DNA of 38,437 nucleotides from assembly GCA_030739975.1 (NCBI GenBank), contig JASLYC010000012.1:1-38437 (forward strand), in the 5' to 3' direction. Positions 1 to 10,963 of this stretch are shown piece after piece (position 1 is the stretch's first letter; each line of letters opens with the position of its first letter). The position numbers were made by a program, and so were the translations under genes. Below the pieces are notes generated by a model. That model saw nothing but the letters and a program-made list of their open reading frames with translations, searched no databases and was not told the origin of the DNA. The stretch is from Gammaproteobacteria bacterium. Its GTDB lineage: Bacteria > Pseudomonadota > Gammaproteobacteria > PS1 > Pseudothioglobaceae.

Positions 1-1
1 A

Positions 2-241
2 ATAATAGAGACCGGTCGTACTCATCAAATAAGGGCACACGCAAAATATGCAAACCATTCAATTGCAGGTGACGATAAATATGGAGACAAAATATTTGAG
101 GAAAAGGTACACAATAAAGGCTTAAAAAGATTATTTCTACACGCTCATCAAGTTATATTTACTAACCCTATGTCTAATAAAATAGAAAAGGTTAAAGCTC
201 CCCTAACCAAAGACTTAATTGCCTTTTTGGACAAGCTATGA
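2..241 (+). CDS. rluC: 23S rRNA pseudouridine synthase, C-terminal part (RluC-type)
   Basis: This is the last 79 codons of a gene whose start lies before the window. The visible protein holds the conserved TGRTHQIRAHAKY segment of the RluA/RluC/RluD family, followed by GDDKYGD and a KRLFLHA segment, which match the C-terminal part of the catalytic domain. E. coli RluC has very similar text at this position (GRTHQIRVH, then RLFLHA and an AP-rich tail), so RluC is preferred over RluD. The enzyme isomerises specific uridines in 23S rRNA. The stop codon overlaps the ubiA start by 4 bp (ATGA), implying translational coupling. The aspartate-containing catalytic motif lies outside the window and cannot be checked. 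Confidence 0.85.
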   Translation: MIETGRTHQIRAHAKYANHSIAGDDKYGDKIFEEKVHNKGLKRLFLHAHQVIFTNPMSNKIEKVKAPLTKDLIAFLDKL

Positions 242-1080
242 ACCCATATATACGCTTGATGAGGCTTGATAAACCCATAGGAATATATTTACTATTGTGG
301 CCAACACTTTGGGCATTGTTTTTAGCTGCAGAAGGATTACCAAGCATTGCATTACTAATTATTTTTATTAGCGGCGTTGCGATAATGAGGACTGCTGGTT
401 GTGTTATCAACGATTATGCAGATAGAAAAATTGACAAATTTGTAGAGCGCACAAAGACAAGACCAATAACATCTGGAGAGATTACCCCAAATTCCGCAAT
501 AGCTATATTCTTTGGATTGATCGCAGTTGCATTTATATTAGTCCTAATGACTAACTGGCTTACCATTAAACTTTCATTCATTGCAGTTTTTATAGCAACT
601 CTTTATCCTTTTACCAAGCGTTGGACAAACTTTCCACAAATTGTTCTGGGAATAGCTTTTGCAATGAGCGTTCCTATGTCGTTCGCTGCTACCAATAATT
701 ATGTACCTAATTCAGCATGGTGGCTATTTATAGCTACAATTGTATGGACATTTATTTATGACACAATGTATGCCATGGCTGATAGGGATGATGACCTAAA
801 GATTGGCATTAAATCATCAGCAATAATATTGGGCAAGTACGATATATATATAATTGCAATTCTGCAGATAATTTTATTGTTATTATTATTGAAGATTTCT
901 GAAATATATAGTTTGGGATATTTTTTCTACTTATCAATAATCGTTTGTGGATTTATAATGATTTATCATCAATCACTAATAAATAAGCGTGAAAAAGACC
1001 AATGTTTCAAGGCTTTTTTAAATAACCATTATATTGGTATGGTTATTTTTCTTGGAATCGCCTTTTCTGTTGCAATATAA
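238..1080 (+). CDS. ubiA: 4-hydroxybenzoate polyprenyltransferase UbiA
   Basis: This 280-aa multi-pass membrane protein attaches the polyprenyl tail to 4-hydroxybenzoate, the first membrane step of ubiquinone synthesis. The first Asp-rich prenyl-diphosphate/Mg motif is at residues 58-66 (NDYADRKID, pattern NDxxDxxxD). The second lies at about 174-186 (YDTMYAMADRDDD). Hydrophobic segments occupy most of the rest, with helices near 13-30, 36-54, 85-120, 135-155, 160-176 and three more towards the C-terminus. Length is normal for the family (E. coli about 290). The start ATG overlaps the rluC stop (ATGA). A ubiquinone pathway fits an aerobic respiratory chain receiving electrons from sulfur oxidation. 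Confidence 0.95.
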   Translation: MNPYIRLMRLDKPIGIYLLLWPTLWALFLAAEGLPSIALLIIFISGVAIMRTAGCVINDYADRKIDKFVERTKTRPITSGEITPNSAIAIFFGLIAVAFILVLMTNWLTIKLSFIAVFIATLYPFTKRWTNFPQIVLGIAFAMSVPMSFAATNNYVPNSAWWLFIATIVWTFIYDTMYAMADRDDDLKIGIKSSAIILGKYDIYIIAILQIILLLLLLKISEIYSLGYFFYLSIIVCGFIMIYHQSLINKREKDQCFKAFLNNHYIGMVIFLGIAFSVAI

Positions 1081-1165
1081 GTTTTATTCTGTAGTAATAA
1101 TACAACAATAATGGCTATATTGTGTTATTTATACCACATTTTTCCAATATTTCCTCAATAATAAC

Positions 1166-1218
1166 TTGACAGACCATTAAAAAAGGGTAAAAAGTCCACT
1201 AACCAACAATTAAGTTGG
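1166..1218 (+). promoter_or_regulatory. Candidate promoter and leader hairpin of the 72-aa membrane protein gene
   Basis: A consensus -35 hexamer TTGACA lies at 1166-1171. The AT-rich stretch about 17 bp further on has only a weak -10 (TAAAAA-like). A perfect 5-bp inverted repeat CCAAC-AATTAA-GTTGG at 1203-1218 could form a small leader hairpin, about 30 nt before the start codon. The whole block is inferred from sequence pattern only. Confidence 0.35.
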
Positions 1219-1248
1219 GGTTTTGTCAAACAAAAAAGGGGAAATACT

Positions 1249-1467
1249 ATGTTAGATTCCGTAATAGGTTGGATAAAAAAAGCAACAGAGGCAGGTGTAG
1301 CACTTATAGCACTTGCAGTAGTTGTTCAAGTAATATTTGGTAATACTGCGGCATTCCTTCCAGGAGATGTCATTGCACGTATCACAGGAATAGTTGGGGA
1401 ATTAGGCAGTGCTAACTTAGTTGGCTTGGTTGCAGTTGCTCTACTATATTCACTTTTCAATCGTTAA
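1249..1467 (+). CDS. Small two-helix membrane protein, unknown function (72 aa)
   Basis: I do not recognise this family. The protein starts with a short amphipathic, Lys-containing stretch (residues 1-14), followed by a hydrophobic helix at about 15-37 (AGVALIALAVVVQVIFG). A polar/Gly-rich linker comes next and a second helix spans about 53-70 (ANLVGLVAVALLYSLF), ending in a short basic tail (NR). There is no signal-peptidase site and no cysteine. A strong Shine-Dalgarno-like AGGGGAAA lies just upstream of the ATG, and a near-perfect intrinsic terminator follows within 30 bp. It is therefore a single-gene transcript that looks built for high expression. Proteolipid-like or coat-like roles are possible from size and topology alone, but nothing in the sequence proves one. 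Confidence 0.75.
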   Translation: MLDSVIGWIKKATEAGVALIALAVVVQVIFGNTAAFLPGDVIARITGIVGELGSANLVGLVAVALLYSLFNR

Positions 1468-1495
1468 GTTAATTAACATAAAGTAATTCGTGACA

Positions 1496-1524
1496 AAAAA
1501 ACCCGCCGTGAGGCGGGTTTTTTT
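1496..1524. terminator. Strong intrinsic terminator, bidirectional
   Basis: The stem CCCGCC (1502-1507) pairs with GGCGGG (1512-1517) around a GTGA tetraloop. It is extended by seven A's on the left and seven T's on the right. The A-run/T-run symmetry lets it serve both the 72-aa protein gene and the convergent dapD. Confidence 0.95.
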
Positions 1525-1547
1525 AGTTTAATTAGCAGAGTATTTAA

Positions 1548-2363
1548 TTATATCCCTCTTAATAGTTCATTAATACCTACTTTGGATCTAGTTTTGGCAT
1601 CAACCTGCTTAACTATTACAGCACAATATAACGAGTAAGAACCGTCATCTGAGGGCAAGTTTCCTGATACTACAACAGACCCAGCAGGTATACGGCCATA
1701 GCTAACTTCTCCAGTTTCACGGTTAAATATTCTTGTAGACTGGCCAATATATACTCCCATAGAAATAACAGCTCCTTCTTCTACTATTACCCCCTCGACT
1801 ACCTCTGATCTAGCACCAATAAAGCAGTTATCTTCAATTATTGTTGGGCTAGCTTGAAGCGGTTCAAGAACTCCACCTATTCCAACACCGCCAGAAAGAT
1901 GGACATTTTTTCCAATCTGTGCGCATGAACCAACAGTCGCCCAAGTGTCAACCATAGTTCCAGAATCAACAAATGCACCAATATTTACATAGCTTGGCAT
2001 GAGCACAGTGTCAGGCGCAATAAAGGAGCCCTTACGAGCGCTAGCAGGAGGGACAACTCGGACACCTGTTGATTTGAGTTCATCTGCGCTCATATTGCTA
2101 AATTTAGATGGAACTTTATCATAATACTGTGTAAATCCACCAGGCATTGGTTTGTTATCTTCAAGCCTAAAAGATAAAAGTACAGCTTTTTTAAGCCACT
2201 CGTTTACGGTCCAATCTCCAATTCCTTTTTGCTCAGCAACTCTTTGTTTGCCAGAATCTAATAATTGAATTGCCTCTTCTACTGCTTGCTTTATTTCAAT
2301 ATTCGCAGATTTTGGACTGATGTTTGCTCTATCTTCAAAGGCTGCTTCAATAATATCTTTCAT
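1548..2363 (-). CDS. dapD: Tetrahydrodipicolinate N-succinyltransferase DapD
   Basis: DapD uses succinyl-CoA to acylate tetrahydrodipicolinate in the succinylase branch of lysine and meso-diaminopimelate synthesis in the cytoplasm. The 271-aa length agrees with the family (E. coli 274). The N-terminal helical domain (about 1-100) is followed by a left-handed beta-helix of hexapeptide repeats (about 105-235), seen as runs such as [38 protein letters not shown] and [26 protein letters not shown]-terminal strand region follows. The gene is read towards the shared terminator at 1496-1524 and is separated from znuC by 129 bp, so it may have its own promoter. Confidence 0.96.
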   Translation of the reverse strand: MKDIIEAAFEDRANISPKSANIEIKQAVEEAIQLLDSGKQRVAEQKGIGDWTVNEWLKKAVLLSFRLEDNKPMPGGFTQYYDKVPSKFSNMSADELKSTGVRVVPPASARKGSFIAPDTVLMPSYVNIGAFVDSGTMVDTWATVGSCAQIGKNVHLSGGVGIGGVLEPLQASPTIIEDNCFIGARSEVVEGVIVEEGAVISMGVYIGQSTRIFNRETGEVSYGRIPAGSVVVSGNLPSDDGSYSLYCAVIVKQVDAKTRSKVGINELLRGI

Positions 2364-2492
2364 AATAAATTATTTTAAAAAAAGGCATATTATATCAGAG
2401 AGATAATTATTGCCCCATATATACTATATATAAGATAAACGATAAAGCATATAGTTTTGAATTGCTCTACTAATATTTGCTGTAATTTATTA

Positions 2493-3212
2493 CTAGTGAT
2501 TGTGATTGTGATGGTGTTCGTAAGTTGCCATCAGCTCATCCATTTGGTCTGCAAATAAGTCATTGAATTTAGAGTCTTTCAGAATTGACTCAGGCCTTCC
2601 CATACAACATATATGATGATATAAGCACAGAACTTGTGTCGACTCTTTCATAACCCTGTGCAGGTCATGTGAAACCATAAGCACCGCACAATCTTGCTCC
2701 TGATGAATTTCCTGTATAAGTTTATATAACTGCATTTGCCCATCTACATCAAGATTCTGAGCAGGCTCATCAAGTATTAACACATTTGGCTTTGCAAGCA
2801 ATGCACGAGTTAGGAGAACTCTTTGAATTTCACCGCCAGAAAGGTCTTTTAGAGAAGACTGTAATATTGGCTGTACTCCAGTTAGTGTTGCAGTAGTACT
2901 TAAAAAACTCAAATCAACTTTCTGATTTAAAGTTAAAAAATCAACTACTGTGATAGGGATAAATTCATTTGCACTAAATTTCTGAGGAGTGTAGCCGACC
3001 TTAAGATTATCAGACTTTATGACGTTCCCGCTATCAGGTTTAATTAACCCTAACAAAACCTTTATAAGTGAACTCTTCCCCGCGCCATTTGGCCCTATTA
3101 GTGTTATAAATTCGCCCTGCCTTAGTTCAAAACTTATATCATCAAGAACTTTTTTGCCTTCATGATTTAGATTTATATTATGGCTACTGAGAAGTACTTT
3201 TTTATTGTGCAA
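2493..3212 (-). CDS. znuC: Zinc ABC transporter ATP-binding protein ZnuC
   Basis: This is the 239-aa ATPase of a high-affinity Zn(II) importer. Walker A is GPNGAGKSS at residues 40-48, the ABC signature is LSGGEIQR, Walker B is VLILDEPA, and the switch histidine is in VSHDLHR. The C-terminus is His-rich (HHHNHNH), typical of zinc-handling proteins in this family and a good argument for Zn rather than another substrate. The partner permease (znuB) and binding protein (znuA) are not adjacent: dapD lies downstream and polA is divergent upstream. This is unusual and suggests they are elsewhere. A weak Zur-like site lies in the upstream spacer (see 3233-3247). Confidence 0.88.
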   Translation of the reverse strand: MHNKKVLLSSHNINLNHEGKKVLDDISFELRQGEFITLIGPNGAGKSSLIKVLLGLIKPDSGNVIKSDNLKVGYTPQKFSANEFIPITVVDFLTLNQKVDLSFLSTTATLTGVQPILQSSLKDLSGGEIQRVLLTRALLAKPNVLILDEPAQNLDVDGQMQLYKLIQEIHQEQDCAVLMVSHDLHRVMKESTQVLCLYHHICCMGRPESILKDSKFNDLFADQMDELMATYEHHHNHNH

Positions 3213-3232
3213 TTTATTAACAGGTAAATAAA

Positions 3233-3247
3233 GTGCATTTTATAACA
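3233..3247. promoter_or_regulatory. Weak Zur-box-like site upstream of znuC
   Basis: On the minus strand this reads TGTTATAAAATGCAC. It matches about 10 of 15 positions of the gammaproteobacterial Zur core TGTTATAATATAACA, the left half being perfect. It lies 21-35 bp before the znuC start, a sensible operator position. The right half-site is degraded and the background is AT-rich, so this is only a candidate. Confidence 0.3.
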
Positions 3248-3293
3248 ATTAAGACTTTAATGATAAGTACTAAAAAAGGTAAAATTTAAATCT

Positions 3294-6041
3294 ATGTCGT
3301 ATAAGCTTATCTTGATGGATGGCTCGGCCTTTTTGTTCCGAGCTTATTTTTCCACACTTTCGCAAAATCTAACTAACCAAGATGGGTTTCCTACTGGTGC
3401 AATGTTTGGAGTAATAGGCGCTATAAAGCGCCTACAACATCAATACCCTGAAGCCAAAATTATTACAATATTTGATGATAAAGGGAAAAATTTTAGGCAC
3501 GATATTTATCCAGAATATAAAGCCCACAGGAAGCCAGCGGATAGCGAATTGATAATGCAGATAGAGCCACTATATGAAATTATTAGAGCTATCGGGATTG
3601 AATTTATTTGTGCACCTGGGGTTGAGGCAGATGACGTAATTGCAACGCTAAGCAAACAAGCTGAAATTAACAATATAAGCACCATTATAGCTAGTAGCGA
3701 TAAGGACTTAATGCAGCTAGTTAGTAACAATATAATCCAACTCGATATGAAAGGCAATTTATTGGATTATCAAGGAGTTGTTGATAAAATGGGAGTGCCT
3801 CCTGAAGGGATAATGGATTTATTAGCTTTAACAGGGGATAGTGCGGACAATATTCCAGGAGTACCAAGTGTTGGCCCAAAAACAGCAATAAAGTGGTTGC
3901 AACTGTACACCAATATATCTGGAATCAAGTCTAATGCAGAAAAAATTAAGGGCAAGGTGGGAGAAAAGCTGCGTGAAAATATTGATCTTTTGGATCTATC
4001 TCGTAAATTAGTAAAGCTTAAATTTGATGTTCTATTGCCTGACGATATAATTGAAAATAAGCCAAATCAAGATAAAGATAAGCTTTATAAGTTATACAAA
4101 AAGTTCGGTTTCTCTATGTGGCTAAACCAACTAGGTAATCTTGACTTAAAAGCAAAAGACAGTTATAACAATTCTGACATTGTTGAGTCGGTAGAGGCAA
4201 AAGAAATAATCAGCAAAAAAGCCAATATTATTGATAAATATTCTCAAACATTAGTTCTAGAAATAAGTGCCCTTGAGGATATGATCGAGAACCTAATTAA
4301 GTGTAGAACTTTTGTTTTTGACCTAGAGACAACATCACTTGATTATATGAATGCTGCAATTGTTGGCTGGGTTTTTTTGATTGAGAATGATAGTTATTAT
4401 GTGCCTGTTGGGCACGACTATATAGACGCACCAAAACAACTGGATTTCAATAAGGTAATGGATGTAATTAAGCCAATTTTAGAAGATACAAAAATCGGTA
4501 AGATTGGACATAATTTAAAATATGACAGTCATGTCTTGGCAAACTATGGTATTCGCCTTAATGCAATAAAAGAGGACACTATGGTGAAGTCATACTGCTT
4601 AAATTCAGTTATTTCAAGGCATAATATGGATGATTTGAGCGAATATTATCTTAACCATAAGACCATTCATTTTGTTGATATTGCTGGGAAAGGTAAAAAT
4701 CAAATTACTTTCAATCAGGTTAGCTTAGAGCATGCATTTCCATATGCCTGTGAAGACGTTATTATTACCTCTGAGCTTAATAAAGTTCTCAATGAAAATA
4801 TTGCACAGTATCCAAAATTAGTAAGGCTTTATCAAAACCTAGAATTACAATTAATTCAAACATTAGTTATTATGGAGCGTAATGGAGTTAAGCTAGATGT
4901 TGACTATTTGTATGCTCAACATAAAGACATTACAGTTCAAATGGACAGCATAAAGAAAAAAGCTTTCGATATGGCTGGGGATGTATTTAATTTAGACTCT
5001 CCAAAACAAATACAGCAAATACTGTTTAGCAATGAAGGGCTAGGCTTAGATGTTATAAAAAAGACACCTAAGGGCCAACCATCAACCAATGAAGAGGCTT
5101 TAAAGTTACTCGACCACCCGCTGGTTGATTTAATTCTGAGTTATCGCACATTAACTAAGCTAAACTCGACATATCTTGAAGCATTACCAAAGCAGATTGA
5201 TGACAAAACTGGTAGATTGCATACCTCTTACCATCAAGCTGTGACTTCTACAGGAAGGTTGTCATCATCTAACCCAAATTTACAAAACATTCCTATACGA
5301 TCAGAATTAGGGGCCCGAATAAGAGGCGCTTTTATTGCAAATAATGGGAACGTTATAGTTGCAGCTGATTATTCACAAATAGAATTAAGAATTATGGCCC
5401 ATATTTCAAAAGATGAACAATTATTAGCTGCATTTAGAGATAATAAGGATGTTCATACAGAAACGGCGTCAATGATGTTTAACATCCCAATTGAAGCGGT
5501 GACTAAGGAGCAAAGAAGAAACGCTAAAGCAATAAATTTTGGACTTATCTATGGAATGAGTGCTTTTGGGTTGGCAAAACAATTAGAAGTTTCTAGAACA
5601 GAGGCCAAGCAATATATCGACGCTTATTTTAACAACTATATTGGTGTTCTAAAATATATGGATAACATTAAGGAATCAGCAAAGGCCCAAGGTTATGTTG
5701 AGACTGTTATGGGAAGAAGGCTATACCTTCCACAGATTAATGCCAATAATAAAATGTTGCAGCAGCACGCCTTAAGAACTGCAATAAATGCACCTATGCA
5801 AGGATCTTCAGCCGATATCATAAAAAATGCAATGATCGATGTTAACAAGTGGATTGGAGATAATAACAAAGACATCAAAATGATTATGCAAGTTCATGAC
5901 GAGTTAGTTTTTGAAGTTAATTCATCAAAAGCAGATTTATTGACTAATAAAATACAAGAATTAATGCAGAATACATATAAACTTGATGTTCCATTAGTTG
6001 TTGATGTTGGAGTTGGCGACTCTTGGCAGCAGGCTCACTAG
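3294..6041 (+). CDS. polA: DNA polymerase I
   Basis: This 915-aa polymerase fills gaps during repair and removes RNA primers on the lagging strand. The 5'-3' exonuclease domain spans about 1-290 ([14 protein letters not shown] at the start; [18 protein letters not shown] helix-hairpin-helix near 182-200). The 3'-5' proofreading domain is present with intact acidic residues: D343 and E345 in FDLETTSLD, then KYDSH and YACED. In the polymerase domain motif A has D692 ([10 protein letters not shown]), motif B has K745, F749 and Y753 ([12 protein letters not shown]), and motif C has H868, D869 and E870 (QVHDELVFE). All catalytic residues are therefore present. AAAGGT-like bases precede the ATG. 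The start of argS follows 23 bp after the stop. Confidence 0.98.
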   Translation: MSYKLILMDGSAFLFRAYFSTLSQNLTNQDGFPTGAMFGVIGAIKRLQHQYPEAKIITIFDDKGKNFRHDIYPEYKAHRKPADSELIMQIEPLYEIIRAIGIEFICAPGVEADDVIATLSKQAEINNISTIIASSDKDLMQLVSNNIIQLDMKGNLLDYQGVVDKMGVPPEGIMDLLALTGDSADNIPGVPSVGPKTAIKWLQLYTNISGIKSNAEKIKGKVGEKLRENIDLLDLSRKLVKLKFDVLLPDDIIENKPNQDKDKLYKLYKKFGFSMWLNQLGNLDLKAKDSYNNSDIVESVEAKEIISKKANIIDKYSQTLVLEISALEDMIENLIKCRTFVFDLETTSLDYMNAAIVGWVFLIENDSYYVPVGHDYIDAPKQLDFNKVMDVIKPILEDTKIGKIGHNLKYDSHVLANYGIRLNAIKEDTMVKSYCLNSVISRHNMDDLSEYYLNHKTIHFVDIAGKGKNQITFNQVSLEHAFPYACEDVIITSELNKVLNENIAQYPKLVRLYQNLELQLIQTLVIMERNGVKLDVDYLYAQHKDITVQMDSIKKKAFDMAGDVFNLDSPKQIQQILFSNEGLGLDVIKKTPKGQPSTNEEALKLLDHPLVDLILSYRTLTKLNSTYLEALPKQIDDKTGRLHTSYHQAVTSTGRLSSSNPNLQNIPIRSELGARIRGAFIANNGNVIVAADYSQIELRIMAHISKDEQLLAAFRDNKDVHTETASMMFNIPIEAVTKEQRRNAKAINFGLIYGMSAFGLAKQLEVSRTEAKQYIDAYFNNYIGVLKYMDNIKESAKAQGYVETVMGRRLYLPQINANNKMLQQHALRTAINAPMQGSSADIIKNAMIDVNKWIGDNNKDIKMIMQVHDELVFEVNSSKADLLTNKIQELMQNTYKLDVPLVVDVGVGDSWQQAH

Positions 6042-6064
6042 AATTAAATTATTATAAATTCAAC

Positions 6065-7774
6065 ATGAAAGAACAAATACAAATACTAATTAACGATAGC
6101 CTAAAAGCGCTCCTAAATGAAAAGGTAATCACTGAGATTCCTAAGTCTATCCGTATAGATCATTCTAAAGAAAAAGATCAAGGAGATTTCGCTACTAATA
6201 TTGCATTGGTTTTATCAAAGCAAGCCAAATGCTCTCCAAAGATATTAGCTGAAAAAATCTTAGCTAATTTGCCAGTTTGTGATGCAATTGAGAAAACTGA
6301 GATTGCAGGTCCTGGCTTCATTAATTTTTTTATGTCACAGGAATCAAATACTTCCATCATTGAAAATATTATTGCTGAGGGAGATAATTATGGATTGTCA
6401 GATACAGGAAGTGGGCAAAGAATATTGCTAGAATTTGTTTCTGCTAATCCAACAGGGCCACTGCATGTCGGTCATGGTAGAGGCGCTGCTTACGGAGCCA
6501 CACTATCAAATCTACTGCGTGCAGTTGGATTTGAGGTTGATAACGAATACTATGTTAATGATGCCGGAAGACAAATGGATATCCTTGCTACTAGTGTATA
6601 TCTTCGCTATATAAATACTGATAGCTTCCCAGATAATGGATATAAGGGCGAATATATTAATTCTATCGCTGATCAAATTTCAGGTATTGAAAAAATAAAT
6701 ATTCTTGTCGGTGCAAGTGCAGACGAGAGGGATGGAGGAGACAAAGAAAAGCATATTGACGATTTAATATCTAATTGCAAGAAAGCACTTAATGACGACT
6801 ATAAAGTGTTGTTTGATGTTGCAATTAATAGTATTTTGGAGGGCATTAAAAAAGACCTGTCAGATTTTGGAGTTGATTACCAGAAGTGGTTTTTTGAGCA
6901 ATCATTAATTGATAGTGGACTATCTGACAACACAGTCAAGGCACTTAAGGACTCAGGCTATATATATGAGAAGGGCAATGCGCTTTGGTTTAAAACAACT
7001 AAATTTGGCGATGAAAAAGATCGAGTGGTTGTACGAGAAAATGGCATTCACACTTATTTTGCATCAGATATTGCATATCATCTAGAAAAACTTGAGAGAG
7101 GGTATGACAAAATTATCAACATTTGGGGTGCCGATCACCACGGCTATATAGCTAGAGTGAAAGCATCTATTGAGGCTCTAGGCTATGATCAGAATAAGTT
7201 AGAAATATTATTGGTACAATTTGCTAATCTATATCGTAACGGCAGAAAGGTTTCAATGTCTACTCGCAGTGGATCCTTCGTGACTTTAAAGGAGCTTTGT
7301 GATGAAGTAGGTAATGATGCTGCAAGATTTTTTTATGTATTGCGTAAGTCAGAACAGCACATGGACTTTGACCTAGATTTAGCAAAATCTAATACTAATG
7401 AAAATCCAGTTTTTTATATTCAGTATGCACACGCAAGAATTTGTTCTGTACTTAAGCAGGCTAAAATTAAATTTAAAAGCCCAACTTTAGTAGATTTGTC
7501 ATTGTTAAATAATGAGGCTGAGGTTTTATTATTAAAATCTCTCAACAGATATAAAGGCGTCTTGAAATCTTCTGCAGTTAATTATGAACCACACGTATTA
7601 GCGTATTATTTACGAGAATTGGCTGCTAACTTCCATAGCTACTACAATAGTAGCGAATTCTTAGTAGGCGATGACACATTGAGAGGCTCAAGACTAATGC
7701 TTATTAAAGCAGCTAGACAAGTATTGTCAAATGGATTGAATTTACTTGGTGTTGGTGCGCCTGAGTCAATGTGA
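6065..7774 (+). CDS. argS: Arginyl-tRNA synthetase
   Basis: This class I synthetase charges tRNA-Arg with arginine using ATP. I choose the ATG at 6065 (569 aa, starting [11 protein letters not shown]). The frame can be extended to a TTG at 6023, but that would overlap polA and add 14 residues not expected in the family. The N-terminal Add1 tRNA-recognition domain covers about 1-110. The HIGH motif is HVGHG (134-138) preceded by SANPTGPL. The KMSKS-equivalent is KVSMS (395-399), reflecting the degenerate motif usual in ArgRS. The anticodon-binding helical domain ends in the expected LGVGAPESM-type C-terminus. The stop overlaps the next gene by 4 bp (GTGA). Confidence 0.96.
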   Translation: MKEQIQILINDSLKALLNEKVITEIPKSIRIDHSKEKDQGDFATNIALVLSKQAKCSPKILAEKILANLPVCDAIEKTEIAGPGFINFFMSQESNTSIIENIIAEGDNYGLSDTGSGQRILLEFVSANPTGPLHVGHGRGAAYGATLSNLLRAVGFEVDNEYYVNDAGRQMDILATSVYLRYINTDSFPDNGYKGEYINSIADQISGIEKINILVGASADERDGGDKEKHIDDLISNCKKALNDDYKVLFDVAINSILEGIKKDLSDFGVDYQKWFFEQSLIDSGLSDNTVKALKDSGYIYEKGNALWFKTTKFGDEKDRVVVRENGIHTYFASDIAYHLEKLERGYDKIINIWGADHHGYIARVKASIEALGYDQNKLEILLVQFANLYRNGRKVSMSTRSGSFVTLKELCDEVGNDAARFFYVLRKSEQHMDFDLDLAKSNTNENPVFYIQYAHARICSVLKQAKIKFKSPTLVDLSLLNNEAEVLLLKSLNRYKGVLKSSAVNYEPHVLAYYLRELAANFHSYYNSSEFLVGDDTLRGSRLMLIKAARQVLSNGLNLLGVGAPESM

Positions 7775-10700
7775 ATGACAAAGATAACAGAAATTTAGCT
7801 TTAAACGAAAACGAATCTTTTATTATTCAAGCTCCTGCTGGCTCTGGAAAGACTGAATTATTAACACAGCGATATTTAAAACTACTATCTGTCTCGCATA
7901 ATCCAGAAAATGTCATAGTCATGACATTTACAAAAAAAGCAGTCAATGAATTAACCAAGCGCGTTATTGATTCATTAATGTTAACCAAATATCCACGACC
8001 AAAAGAGCCGCACAAGCAGCAAACTTTTGACTTGGCTTTTGCCGTTATGCAGAAATCATCCAAAGAGCAATGGCAACTATTAGAGATGCCACACCGCCTT
8101 AAAATATCTACCATAGATAGCCTATCTAATTTAATTACCAACAGATATCCCGTTATGGGGGAGATAGCTTCAAAGCGAATTATGGAGCAACAGTGGGAAA
8201 GATACAAGTCATATAAACAAGCTGCAGAACAAACTCTATTAGCAATTAATGACGACGAATATAAACAAATTATAGAGTCTGTTCTTTTACATTTGGACAA
8301 CAATATTGAGAAGTTTTATCGACTAGTAATTCAAATGTTATCAAAGCGAGATCAGTGGTTATCGCGTTTATATAAAGGTGAAACTTTAGACCCAAAAATT
8401 CTAAAAGAAAGTTCAAGTAGAATTATTATCCAGCATCTAAGCGCCTTGGAAAAAGAGGCAAAGAAATGTATAAATGCAGACTTTTTTGATGCAATTAGCC
8501 TGAATTCATTTAAAGAGTATTCACAAATTAAAGCTATTCCTGGCGCAAGATTGGACGACCTGAGAAATTGGAAAAGTATTTGCTCACTTTGCTTGACTGG
8601 GGATAAATGGCGCAAAACAGTTAACGTTAATAATGGCTTTGCAAAGGAGCTTAAGGAGAAAAAAGATAGTTTTATCTTGGTATTAGATGAGTTAAGATCT
8701 AATGACATATTAAGGCAGCTACTATATGAATTATTACTATTGCCAGATATAGAATTACAAAATGAACAGGCAACAATAATGCATGATATATCTCAAGTAT
8801 TAAAGTTGTGTGTTGCCCAACTGCAGATTATATTCAAGAATGAACAAGCCTGTGACTACATCGAGATTGCATTGCAGGCTGACAATGCCTTAGATGACAG
8901 AGAAAGCATTAGTGATATCGCGTTATACCTAGATTACAAAATAAACCATATACTAATTGATGAATTCCAAGACACTTCGTCTACACAATTCTCTCTTATT
9001 GAAAGGTTAATAAATAATTGGCAAAAAAATTCTGATAAAACTATTTTTTTAGTAGGTGACCCAATGCAATCTATTTATAGATTTAGAGAGTCACAGGTAG
9101 GCCTATTTTTACAAGTAAAAGAGTTTGGCATTGCAGATATAAAACCTAAATTTTTGCAATTAGATGCCAATTTTAGGTCAACAAAAAGCTTAGTAGATGA
9201 AAATAATAAAATTTTCTCTCATATATTCCCAAAACTTGAAAACATTTACAATGGAGCTATAAGTTACTCTTATGCATATGCAGATTCAAAGGTTGTAGAT
9301 GACTGTCCAGTTGAGATGCATTTATTTAGTTTGCATCAACAGCACAAAGAGGCACAACAAGTTGTTCAAATCATAAAAGACACTATTAATTTATATCCTT
9401 CTAATGAAGTCGCTGTTTTAGTAAGAAATAGATCACATTTAGGTGATATTGTTCCAATGTTAACAAATCAAGGTATAGATTTTGAGGCATTAAAAACAAC
9501 GCCATTAAGGGATCATTTGTTTACTAGAGATTTACTTTCTCTTACAAGGTCAATACTCCACTTAGGGGATAAATTAGCTTGGCTAAGTGTTCTTAGAGCG
9601 CCATGGTGTGGCCTATTGCTTGAGGACTTATTGATTCTTTCAGAGAATAAAGATAAGGTAATTTTTGAACAATTATTTGATGAGGAAATTATTGGCAAAT
9701 TGTCCGTGGACGGTCAACCTAGGGCTAGACATATTGCTGCAATAATGGGCAATGTTATAGACAATATTGGAAGGTTTAACTTTGTAGAATTGCTAGCATT
9801 TGCAATTGACAGGTTGATTCCTGATAACTCAACAAATATACAAGAGTCAATGATAAAAGAGCAATATATTCAAATTATCAATGACTGCGAATCTACACAA
9901 TCACTCGACATTGAAAACATTAAATCGATGTTGGATGAGTTGTATGCACCCAGCATCGAGTCTAAAGTGAAGCTAATGACAATACATCAGGCTAAAGGTT
10001 TAGAGTTTGATACTGTCATTATTCCTGGGTTGGGAAGGAGGCCCCAATACGATAAACCACCAATAATATATATTAAAGAATTTGCAGACAACTCATTATT
10101 ACTAGCACCTACAAAATCATATCTAGCAAGAGACGATAATAACACCTATAGCTATTTAAAACATATAGACTCTCAGCAAGATAAACACGAGATAATGCGC
10201 TTACTTTATGTTGCAATGACTAGAGCTAAAAGGAAAGTACATTTGTTGGGCAGTACAAATAAAAGCAATAACGCTAATTCAAAAACTTTTTTAGAGTTAT
10301 TGATGTATTTTTTTATAGACAAACATGAATCAGTATCCGGCTTAGTTGAAAATATTACAATCACGAAAAAAGAAGCGCCAAAATTGAAACGCTATTCTAT
10401 GTTTCAAGATATTGATAATTTGGTTGAAAATGATTATGAACAAATAAATTATCAGTTCACTCTTGATAGAATATATAAAAGTCTTATTGGAACACTTGTA
10501 CACCAATATCTTGAGTTAGGTAATTTCAACCCAGATAAGAGAGTGATCAATATAGATTTGATGCGAATTGGTATTCCACCTAATAAAATTAATGAAAGTA
10601 TTGATTTTATAATTGACATGCTAAACAATACCAAACAGGATCCAATATTCAATTGGCTATTTAAAGCAAGAGATTCAACACTGGTTGAGGCAGAGTTTGT

Positions 10701-10941
10701 TGCTCAAAGCAACAACATTATTATTGACAGGCTGTTTGTTGAAAATGATATTTTATGGGTTATTGATTATAAAACAGCAGCACCTTTTGATGGAGAGTCG
10801 TTGTCAATGTTTGAGTCAAGACAAAAGAAAGAGCACGCTAAGCAATTATCAGTATACAAAAAGACACTTGCGGGTATTTATAAAAATGAAATAAAGTGTG
10901 CCATATATTGTCCAGCAACTCAGCAATTGATTGAAGTTTGA
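7771..10941 (+). CDS. UvrD-family helicase-nuclease, AddA/RecB-like
   Basis: This 1056-aa superfamily 1A helicase carries a C-terminal PD-(D/E)XK nuclease, the architecture of AddA-type double-strand-break repair enzymes. Helicase motifs: Walker A APAGSGKT (21-28), Walker B/II IDEFQDT (395-401), motif [15 protein letters not shown] (428-439), motif [11 protein letters not shown] (737-746), motif [11 protein letters not shown] (813-821). The nuclease core shows an EAEF segment, then IDRLF and VIDYKT with D999 and K1001. Start is GTG at 7771, overlapping the argS stop. No AddB/RexB-like partner is next to it, so the partner is either elsewhere or the protein acts alone. It could equally be labelled a RecB-like exonuclease V subunit, but a RecC partner is also missing here. 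Confidence 0.85.
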   Translation: MNDKDNRNLALNENESFIIQAPAGSGKTELLTQRYLKLLSVSHNPENVIVMTFTKKAVNELTKRVIDSLMLTKYPRPKEPHKQQTFDLAFAVMQKSSKEQWQLLEMPHRLKISTIDSLSNLITNRYPVMGEIASKRIMEQQWERYKSYKQAAEQTLLAINDDEYKQIIESVLLHLDNNIEKFYRLVIQMLSKRDQWLSRLYKGETLDPKILKESSSRIIIQHLSALEKEAKKCINADFFDAISLNSFKEYSQIKAIPGARLDDLRNWKSICSLCLTGDKWRKTVNVNNGFAKELKEKKDSFILVLDELRSNDILRQLLYELLLLPDIELQNEQATIMHDISQVLKLCVAQLQIIFKNEQACDYIEIALQADNALDDRESISDIALYLDYKINHILIDEFQDTSSTQFSLIERLINNWQKNSDKTIFLVGDPMQSIYRFRESQVGLFLQVKEFGIADIKPKFLQLDANFRSTKSLVDENNKIFSHIFPKLENIYNGAISYSYAYADSKVVDDCPVEMHLFSLHQQHKEAQQVVQIIKDTINLYPSNEVAVLVRNRSHLGDIVPMLTNQGIDFEALKTTPLRDHLFTRDLLSLTRSILHLGDKLAWLSVLRAPWCGLLLEDLLILSENKDKVIFEQLFDEEIIGKLSVDGQPRARHIAAIMGNVIDNIGRFNFVELLAFAIDRLIPDNSTNIQESMIKEQYIQIINDCESTQSLDIENIKSMLDELYAPSIESKVKLMTIHQAKGLEFDTVIIPGLGRRPQYDKPPIIYIKEFADNSLLLAPTKSYLARDDNNTYSYLKHIDSQQDKHEIMRLLYVAMTRAKRKVHLLGSTNKSNNANSKTFLELLMYFFIDKHESVSGLVENITITKKEAPKLKRYSMFQDIDNLVENDYEQINYQFTLDRIYKSLIGTLVHQYLELGNFNPDKRVINIDLMRIGIPPNKINESIDFIIDMLNNTKQDPIFNWLFKARDSTLVEAEFVAQSNNIIIDRLFVENDILWVIDYKTAAPFDGESLSMFESRQKKEHAKQLSVYKKTLAGIYKNEIKCAIYCPATQQLIEV

Positions 10942-10963
10942 TTGTATCTTTTACTGTAAATAA

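Noticed and set aside
6023-6064. Longer argS beginning at TTG 6023
   Set aside because: It overlaps the polA C-terminus and adds 14 residues not expected at an ArgRS N-terminus; ATG 6065 gives the usual start.
7827-8303. 158-aa antisense reading frame inside the helicase-nuclease gene
   Set aside because: It mirrors conserved helicase coding sequence, is Cys/Ser-rich as expected for an antisense shadow, and has no start signals.
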